A model generated the notes under the pieces. The model worked only from the letters and a program-made list of their open reading frames with translations, was not told the origin of the DNA and ran no database searches. A stretch of 10,578 nucleotides of DNA from Roseburia sp. CAG:303 (GTDB lineage: Bacteria > Bacillota > Clostridia > Lachnospirales > Lachnospiraceae): positions 1-10,578 of the forward strand of contig FR900084.1 of the NCBI GenBank assembly GCA_000437755.1, read 5' to 3'. Below, in pieces: positions 6,429 through 10,578 of the stretch. The stretch's first letter is position 1. The number at the start of each line of letters is the position of its first letter. The position numbers were made by a program, and so were the translations under genes.

Positions 6429-6728
6429 AATATCGAAAAAGCGATGATGAGAAGGAGTACTTTCCGGTAACATCCCAGAGAGAAGATGGCAGGTGTAAAT
6501 CTTTATGAAGCCGGTTAGGAAGCAGTCCCGGAGCAGCAGAGTCCAAAGGTGCAGCTTAGTAGATTCTGACGGGTTCTCCCGTTACAGAGAAATGGCATGA
6601 TAGTGTCAGCAGAGTGCAGAAAGAATTACTTTCTGAAATTAGGTGGTAACACGGACATGGTTCGCCCTAAACATTTCGGATGATTATTTACGAAAAGATA
6701 GTCATGCGCAATGTTTAGGGCATTTTTA
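6429..6728 (+). ncRNA. T-box riboswitch, read as alanine-specific (GCA specifier)
   Basis: This leader shows the T-box elements in order. Stem I contains GATGATGAGAAGGAGTAC (6442-6459) with the AGTA of the specifier loop, CAGAGAG (about 6475-6481) and the distal GGTGTAA loop. The returning strand has GGAA then GCA (6522-6524), followed by CCCGGAGC. Stem II is ACGGG...CCCGTTACAG (about 6569-6586). Stem III is CAGAAAG/CTTTCTG (6617-6635). The T-box sequence TTAGGTGGTAAC has TGGT at 6644-6647, which would pair with a tRNA 3' end of A73-CCA. Placing the codon straight after GAA gives GCA (Ala). Shifted readings AGC (Ser) or CAG (Gln) fit less well because those tRNAs usually have G73. CCCTAA (6665-6670) can pair with the T-box or with the terminator arm, the expected switch. 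The downstream AlaA-type gene supports alanine. Confidence 0.9.
6664..6728 (+). terminator. T-box-controlled intrinsic terminator
   Basis: GCCCTAAACATT (6664-6675) is fully complementary to AATGTTTAGGGC (6710-6721) and is followed by ATTTTTATT. The 5' arm overlaps the antiterminator partner, so uncharged tRNA binding at the T-box would prevent this hairpin and allow transcription of the two genes below. Confidence 0.93.
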
Positions 6729-6754
6729 TTATCAGGAAAGGAAAAAGATAAATT

Positions 6755-7975
6755 ATGAGAACATTTGAGAAATCACACAAATTAGATTATGTATGTTATG
6801 ACATCAGAGGACCTGTCATGGATGAGGCGCAGAGAATGGCTGCACAGGGAATGGAGATTCTGAAGCTGAATATCGGAAATCCTGCACCATTTGGTTTTCG
6901 TACACCGGATAAGGTAATAGAGAAAATGTCAGAAAATCTGACCAATACGGAAGGATATTCGGATTCCAAAGGACTGCCGCAGGCAAGGGAAGCTATTTTA
7001 AAATATTGTAAAAGCAAATCCATTCCGTGTGAATCCATAGATGATATATATACGGGAAATGGCGTGAGTGAATTAATCACAATGTCCATGCAGGGGTTGC
7101 TCAATTATGGGGATGAACTCCTTGTTCCGTCTCCGGATTATCCGCTGTGGACGGCATCCGTAACTCTGGCAGGAGGTACTGCCGTACATTATCACTGCGA
7201 TGAAGCACAGGAATGGTATCCGGATATTGAGGATATGAAGAAAAAGATTACACCGAAAACAAAAGGAATTGTAGTCATTAATCCGAACAATCCGACCGGT
7301 GCGGTATATCCGAGAGAAATTCTGGAACAGATAGCAGATTTGGCAAGGGAACATGAACTGATTTTATTTGCGGATGAAATCTATGACAGACTTGTCATGG
7401 ATGGAATTGAACATACGGCACTGGCATCGGTTGCACCCGATGTTCTGACCTTAAGCTTTAATGGTCTGTCAAAATCACATTTAATAGCAGGCTACCGCTG
7501 CGGCTGGGTATGTCTGTGCGGGGATAAGTCAAAGGCAAAAGGCTATATTGAAGGTCTGAACCTGCTTTCCTCCATGCGTCTTTGTTCCAATGTTCCGGCA
7601 CAGTCCTTAATTCCGACTGCAATGGAATGTCTGGATGAAACAAAGAAGCTGCTGGTTCCGGGAGGCAGAGTCTATGAGCAGAGAGAATGTATCTACAAAG
7701 CATTGAATGACATTCCGGGAGTATCAGCAGTAAAACCCAAGGCAGCCTTCTATATCTTCCCGAAGCTGGATGCGAAGAAATTCGGAATCCGGGACGATGA
7801 GAAATTTGTACTTGATTTCTTAAAGCAGAAGCATATTCTGGTGACACACGGCGGCGGCTTTCACTGGGAAGAACCGGATCATTTCAGAATCGTATATCTG
7901 CCGGAAATAAAAGTATTAAGTGAATCCGCAGAAAGATTGAAGGAATTTTTGCAGGAATATCAACAGGAGAATTAA
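6755..7975 (+). CDS. alaA: PLP aminotransferase, AlaA-type glutamate-pyruvate (alanine) aminotransferase
   Basis: A 406-residue class I/II aminotransferase. The N-terminus KSHKLDYVCYDIRGPVMDEAQRM and KLNIGNPAPFGF (37-48) closely resembles E. coli AlaA (YfbQ), which makes L-alanine from pyruvate and glutamate. PLP and substrate motifs are intact: GYSDSKGLPQARE (67-79), NPNNPTG (176-182), FADEIYD (205-211), SFNGLSKSH (234-242) with Lys240 as the Schiff-base lysine, YRCGW (247-251), and Arg378 in HFRIVYLPE as the likely carboxylate-binding residue. The length is normal for the family. It is the first gene under the T-box; AGGAAAGGAAAAAG (6734-6747) lies upstream of the ATG. The S66 gene follows after 12 bases. 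The symbol rests on resemblance to AlaA; another pyruvate- or branched-chain-linked substrate cannot be excluded, but the alanine reading of the T-box supports it. Confidence 0.88.
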   Translation: MRTFEKSHKLDYVCYDIRGPVMDEAQRMAAQGMEILKLNIGNPAPFGFRTPDKVIEKMSENLTNTEGYSDSKGLPQAREAILKYCKSKSIPCESIDDIYTGNGVSELITMSMQGLLNYGDELLVPSPDYPLWTASVTLAGGTAVHYHCDEAQEWYPDIEDMKKKITPKTKGIVVINPNNPTGAVYPREILEQIADLAREHELILFADEIYDRLVMDGIEHTALASVAPDVLTLSFNGLSKSHLIAGYRCGWVCLCGDKSKAKGYIEGLNLLSSMRLCSNVPAQSLIPTAMECLDETKKLLVPGGRVYEQRECIYKALNDIPGVSAVKPKAAFYIFPKLDAKKFGIRDDEKFVLDFLKQKHILVTHGGGFHWEEPDHFRIVYLPEIKVLSESAERLKEFLQEYQQEN

Positions 7976-7987
7976 GAGAGGTAAAAG

Positions 7988-9022
7988 ATGAAGTACGGAA
8001 AATTTTTGGAGGAAGGCGGTACGATTGGATTTGTTGCACCATCGTTCGGGTGCAATATCGAGCCATACCGGACCGGATTTGAACAGGCACAGAAAAAACT
8101 GCAGGTGCTTGGTCATAAGACCTGGCTTGGGCCAAACTGCTACGAAGGAAAGGGAATCGGTATCAGCAATACACCGCAGTTATGCGGAAAAGAACTTCAG
8201 GAAGCATATTTGTCCAAAGAATCCGACGTGCTGATTTCCTGCGGCGGTGGAGAGCTGATGTGTGAAATACTCGATTATGTCGATTTTGACCGTATAAAGA
8301 AAGCAGATCCGAAATGGTATATGGGTTATTCGGACAATACCAATATGACATTTCTGCTTACCACACTCTGCGATACGGCATCTATATACGGACCATGCGC
8401 GCCGGCATTTGGAATGAATCCGTGGCATCCGGCGATTGACGACGCATACCAGGTATTGACCGGTAAGAAGCGTGTGCTGAACGGATATGACGGATGGGAA
8501 AAAGAGTCGCTGAAAGATGAAGAGCATCCGACTGAGCCGTATCATATCACGGAAGAAAAAGTTCTTCATACTTTTGCCGGGGCAGAGAAGGTAATACATG
8601 CGCAGATGCAGGGAAGGCTGATTGGTGGATGTATGGACTGCCTTGTAAATCTGACCGGAACAAAATATGATAAGGTAAATGAATTTACAGAAAAATACAA
8701 AGAAGACGGATTCATCTGGTTCCTGGAGTCCTGCGATCTGAACGTTATGGCGATACGCCGGGCAGTCTGGCAGATGAAGCATGCAGGCTGGTTCCGGTAT
8801 GTAAAAGGATTTTTAATCGGAAGACCGCTTGTGTTTGGACAGGAAATGATGGAACTGGATCAGTATCATGCCGTCATCGATCTTCTAAAAGACTATAATG
8901 TGCCGGTTATTATGGATGTGGATCTGGGACATTTACCGCCAATGATGCCGCTTATCTGCGGAAGCATGGCAGAAGTCAGAAATGATGGAAATCATTTGGA
9001 AATAGAGATGAAGCTTATATAA
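7988..9022 (+). CDS. Peptidase S66 family, LD-carboxypeptidase / MccF-like
   Basis: A 344-residue protein with the S66 fold and a complete Ser-Glu-His triad: Ser115 in MGYSDNT, Glu247 in WFLESCD, and His315 in DLGHLPPMMPLICG. The N-terminal IGFVAPSFG (13-21) and SCGGGELMCEIL (84-95) are also typical. Members either remove the terminal D-Ala from murein tetrapeptides in the cytoplasm (LdcA) or cleave microcin C-like aminoacyl-nucleotides (MccF); sequence alone does not separate the two. There is no signal peptide, consistent with cytoplasmic murein recycling. GAGAGG (7976-7981) precedes the ATG by six bases, and the gene shares the T-box operon with the AlaA-type aminotransferase. Release of D-Ala during alanine shortage is a coherent role. 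No clear terminator follows. Confidence 0.9.
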   Translation: MKYGKFLEEGGTIGFVAPSFGCNIEPYRTGFEQAQKKLQVLGHKTWLGPNCYEGKGIGISNTPQLCGKELQEAYLSKESDVLISCGGGELMCEILDYVDFDRIKKADPKWYMGYSDNTNMTFLLTTLCDTASIYGPCAPAFGMNPWHPAIDDAYQVLTGKKRVLNGYDGWEKESLKDEEHPTEPYHITEEKVLHTFAGAEKVIHAQMQGRLIGGCMDCLVNLTGTKYDKVNEFTEKYKEDGFIWFLESCDLNVMAIRRAVWQMKHAGWFRYVKGFLIGRPLVFGQEMMELDQYHAVIDLLKDYNVPVIMDVDLGHLPPMMPLICGSMAEVRNDGNHLEIEMKLI

Positions 9023-9108
9023 ATAAAAATAAAACCTCCGAAATATTTTTGAAAAAATGGACAGACTCTCTGGTAGGAATAAAAAATAATGCTTAGTGAA
9101 AAACTGTA

Positions 9109-9124
9109 TCAATACAGGTATTGA
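9109..9124. repeat. Palindrome overlapping the -35 of the DUF3793 promoter
   Basis: TCAATAC-AG-GTATTGA is a 16-base inverted repeat with perfect 7-base arms. It overlaps a second one, CTGTAT-CA-ATACAG (9104-9117). Its last bases enter the TTGACG box, a good position for a repressor or activator. The protein that binds it is unknown. Confidence 0.55.
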
Positions 9125-9149
9125 CGAATGAAAGAAAATTAGTTAATAT
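9121..9149 (+). promoter_or_regulatory. Promoter of the DUF3793-flavodoxin operon
   Basis: TTGACG (9121-9126), a 17-base spacer and TAATAT (9144-9149). The -10 box lies inside a perfect palindrome (9140-9155), so binding of a regulator there would block RNA polymerase directly. Confidence 0.65.
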
Positions 9150-9174
9150 TAACTAGGGTTAGAAATAACTAACC
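9140..9174. promoter_or_regulatory. Tandem inverted repeats, probable operator of the DUF3793-flavodoxin operon
   Basis: TAGTTAATATTAACTA (9140-9155) is a perfect 16-base palindrome covering the -10 box. One base later GGTTAG (9157-9162) and CTAACC (9169-9174) form a second inverted repeat with a 6-base gap, just before the ribosome binding site. Half-sites of the type GTTAA/GTTAG recur. They recall sites of DtxR/IdeR-type metal regulators, which would fit a flavodoxin operon, but the spacing is not the classic one and the identity of the regulator is inference. The second repeat could also form a small mRNA hairpin before the SD. Confidence 0.6.
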
Positions 9175-9188
9175 AGAGAGGAGGATTT

Positions 9189-9806
9189 ATGTGCAGAGAG
9201 GTATTTGAAAATGCAAGAGTGATCGGATTGGAAACACTGGAAATCCAGCTTGCACTTCAGTGTGCACCTGTAATCGCAGGATTGAAAATATCCAATCTTC
9301 TGATTATTCCATCTTCACAGGAAGAAAAACTGTACCATATTTTCAGAAACAGTGAGATATCTTTTTTCCGCCTGCTGTGGGCAGATGGAAAAAGCACATT
9401 TCTGCTGTATCACAAAGAAATGCTGGAAGCATATTTTATGCAGTGGGAAGTCAGAACTATTCTGAAAGAAGCAGGATATGGAAATCTTTCACTGGATGCG
9501 GTTCTTGCCACATTTCGTCACCGGTTTGAAAACTGCCGGAGAAATAGAGGGGAATTTCCTCATGAGATGGGAATCTTACTGGGCTATCCTTCCGAGGATG
9601 TATCAGGGTTTATCGAGCATAAAGGAAGAGATTTTCTGTATTCCGGATACTGGAAAGTATATGGAAATCTTCAGGAAAAGCTAAAATTATTTCATAAATA
9701 TGAAACGGCAAGAAGTACACAGGTAGAATTACTTGCATGCGGAGTATTTATGGAAGATATTATAGATATTTATCAACAGGAATGGCAGCAGAAAGCTGTT
9801 ATATAG
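9189..9806 (+). CDS. DUF3793 family protein
   Basis: A 205-residue soluble protein without signal peptide or membrane segment. The C-terminal core FPHEMGILLGYPSEDVSGFIEHKGRDFLYSGYWKVYGN (123-160, key residues HE, GYP, DV, GYWKVYG) is the hallmark of DUF3793, a Clostridial family of unknown function. The N-terminal half contains LALQCAPVIAGLKISNLL (21-38), a conserved-looking stretch with Cys25; other cysteines are at 2, 116 and 184. AGAGAGGAGG (9175-9184) gives a strong ribosome binding site four bases before the ATG. It is followed immediately by the flavodoxin, whose SD overlaps its stop codon. Such pairing with flavodoxin or iron-uptake genes is familiar in Clostridia from memory, suggesting a role in iron shortage or electron transfer, but the biochemical function is not known. 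Confidence 0.85.
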   Translation: MCREVFENARVIGLETLEIQLALQCAPVIAGLKISNLLIIPSSQEEKLYHIFRNSEISFFRLLWADGKSTFLLYHKEMLEAYFMQWEVRTILKEAGYGNLSLDAVLATFRHRFENCRRNRGEFPHEMGILLGYPSEDVSGFIEHKGRDFLYSGYWKVYGNLQEKLKLFHKYETARSTQVELLACGVFMEDIIDIYQQEWQQKAVI

Positions 9807-9816
9807 GAGGTTTAAA

Positions 9817-10248
9817 ATGAGCAAAATTCAGGTAGTTTATTGGTCACAGACAGGCAATACGCAGGCAATGGCAGAAGCAGTTGCAAGAGGAATCGAAGCA
9901 GCAGGCAAGGAAGCAGAACTTGTAGAAGTAGGAGCGGCATCACTGGATGATTTAAAGAATGCATCCGCATTTGCAATGGGCTGCCCGGCAATGGGAGATG
10001 AAGTTCTGGAAGAATCAGAGATGGAGCCATTCGTAGAGTCAGTAGAAGGATTTGTATCCGGAAAGGCGGTTGCGTTATTCGGCTCTTATGACTGGGGTGA
10101 CGGACAGTGGATGAGAGACTGGACAGAACGTATGACAGGAGCAGGAGCAACTGTTGTAGGCGGAGAAGGACTTATCTGCAATCTTGAGCCGGATGACGAG
10201 GGAATCGCAGCATGCGAGGAACTTGGAAAGAAACTGGCAGCAGTTTAG
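9817..10248 (+). CDS. Flavodoxin (short-chain, Clostridium type)
   Basis: A 143-residue protein very like the Clostridium beijerinckii flavodoxin. The FMN phosphate loop is SQTGNT (10-15); the 50s loop is MGCPAMGDEVLEESE (54-68); the 90s loop is FGSYDWGDGQWM (88-99), with Trp93 expected to stack on the isoalloxazine ring. The N-terminal beta strand KIQVVYW fits the flavodoxin fold. It carries electrons at low potential and often replaces ferredoxin when iron is scarce. AGGAGG (9805-9810) overlaps the TAG stop of the DUF3793 gene, so the two are co-transcribed and probably translationally coupled. No clear terminator is visible after it. The residue before Trp93 is Asp rather than the Gly of the C. 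beijerinckii protein, a change that could affect the flavin potential. Confidence 0.95.
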   Translation: MSKIQVVYWSQTGNTQAMAEAVARGIEAAGKEAELVEVGAASLDDLKNASAFAMGCPAMGDEVLEESEMEPFVESVEGFVSGKAVALFGSYDWGDGQWMRDWTERMTGAGATVVGGEGLICNLEPDDEGIAACEELGKKLAAV

Positions 10249-10466
10249 GGATAAAATAATAACTCAAACTTCGCACATAAATTTTAGCTATACACCTTGA
10301 AAATTCAATATCTGGCAGTTATTCCGTTGTCAATGTTCAGCCTTTATGCAGCCTGCAGTCGTATTTTCATCCAGATTTACATCTGTGGAAATGAGACAGA
10401 GCTATTCCTTTCATATTTAGTAGAAAATAATTTAATGCTTTTTTAGTAGATTTTTCCAATAAAGTA
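10249..10466. other. Intergenic stretch after the flavodoxin gene
   Basis: No gene is seen on either strand. An imperfect hairpin can be drawn with core CAGAT (10372-10376) and ATCTG (10381-10385), extended by CC/GG and TTT/AAA pairs with a bulge, but it has no U-run on either strand, so I do not call it a terminator. The rest is AT-rich without recognisable repeats. Confidence 0.5.
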
Positions 10467-10475
10467 TGCTATATT
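10467..10475 (+). promoter_or_regulatory. Extended -10 promoter for the gene at the window end
   Basis: TGCTATATT is an extended -10 (TGn plus TATATT) without a good -35. Transcription would start near 10483, leaving a leader of about 60 bases before the ATG at 10542. Confidence 0.5.
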
Positions 10476-10541
10476 ATAGCTGTTTATAGATAAACAAATG
10501 TGATAAAAGATCAATAATTTGCAAAGGAAGCGAAAACTATC

Positions 10542-10578
10542 ATGGAAAAGCTCAAAAAGCGTATAGCTAACTTAAAGG
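10542..10578 (+). CDS. N-terminus of a gene that runs off the window
   Basis: ATG at 10542 opens a frame of 12 codons, MEKLKKRIANLK, still open at the edge. AAAGGAAG (10523-10530) lies 11 bases upstream as a possible ribosome binding site, and an extended -10 promoter precedes it. The visible part is lysine-rich and helical; it is too short to assign. Confidence 0.5.
   Translation, partial: MEKLKKRIANLK

Noticed and set aside
6363..6546. Upstream part of the minus-strand frame that contains the flippase relic
   Set aside because: This portion is antisense to the promoter and T-box leader and does not read like a membrane protein.
8180..8782. Minus-strand ORF of 200 residues
   Set aside because: It is entirely antisense to the S66 gene, whose catalytic triad is intact; the translation is rich in Cys, His and aromatic residues like a shadow frame.
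9066..9180. CTCTCTGG (9066-9073) complementary to CCAGAGAG (9173-9180) next to the DUF3793 SD, as a possible SD-blocking structure
   Set aside because: The upstream copy lies before the predicted promoter, so it would be in the transcript only on read-through; eight bases can match by chance.
9812..10150. Minus-strand Leu/Pro-rich ORF of 112 residues
   Set aside because: It is the antisense shadow of the flavodoxin gene; its leucine-rich look comes from complementing Glu/Ala/Gly codons.
10364..10393. Hairpin after the flavodoxin gene as a terminator
   Set aside because: The stem is imperfect and neither strand has a U-run after it.
1..10578. CRISPR array, insertion sequence, prophage or attachment site
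   Set aside because: No regularly spaced repeats, transposase or integrase motifs, or terminal inverted repeats were found; no long duplicate of a tRNA 3' end that would mark an attachment site was noticed.

Overview
The window looks like chromosomal DNA of a Gram-positive, moderately low-GC gut Clostridium relative, most likely Lachnospiraceae. This rests on Shine-Dalgarno-rich gene starts, TTGACA/TATAAT-type promoters, U-tailed hairpin terminators, a T-box leader, a Clostridium-type short-chain flavodoxin next to a DUF3793 gene, and tRNA genes without an encoded CCA end. The taxonomic call is an inference; there is no rRNA or other marker here.

Layout. 1-405: the end of a tRNA operon (a 3' fragment, probably Arg, then His, Gln and Lys) closed by a strong terminator. 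406-780: AT-rich spacer with a GC-rich hairpin, a possible 9-codon ORF with its own ribosome binding site, and a near-consensus extended -10 promoter. 781-2530: a two-gene lipid operon, a GT28/MGDG-synthase-type glycosyltransferase followed by a divergent PlsY-like acyltransferase. 2531-5947: an AraC-family regulator on the minus strand, divergent from a GH2 beta-galactosidase-type enzyme; their promoters sit back to back in the gap, so the regulator probably controls the hydrolase. 5948-6393: terminator, then a decayed C-terminal fragment of a polysaccharide-flippase-like membrane protein on the minus strand.

6394-9022: a consensus promoter, a T-box riboswitch whose specifier I read as GCA (Ala), an AlaA-type alanine aminotransferase and an S66 LD-carboxypeptidase-like gene. 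The parts agree: the T-box appears to read tRNA-Ala, the first gene makes L-alanine, and the second belongs to a family that frees D-alanine from murein tetrapeptides. This is the most informative unit in the window.

9023-10248: a promoter overlapped by several inverted repeats, then a DUF3793 gene and a flavodoxin in one operon; a metal- or redox-responsive switch is the natural reading, though it is inferred. 10249-10578: a gene-poor stretch with a promoter and the first 12 codons of a gene that runs off the window.

I see no mobile element, CRISPR array, phage gene or large novel defence system. The points worth following are the alanine T-box operon, the operator cluster upstream of the DUF3793-flavodoxin pair, the start of the glycosyltransferase that coincides with its predicted transcription start, the hairpin plus mini-ORF, and two gene relics (tRNA-Gln and flippase).
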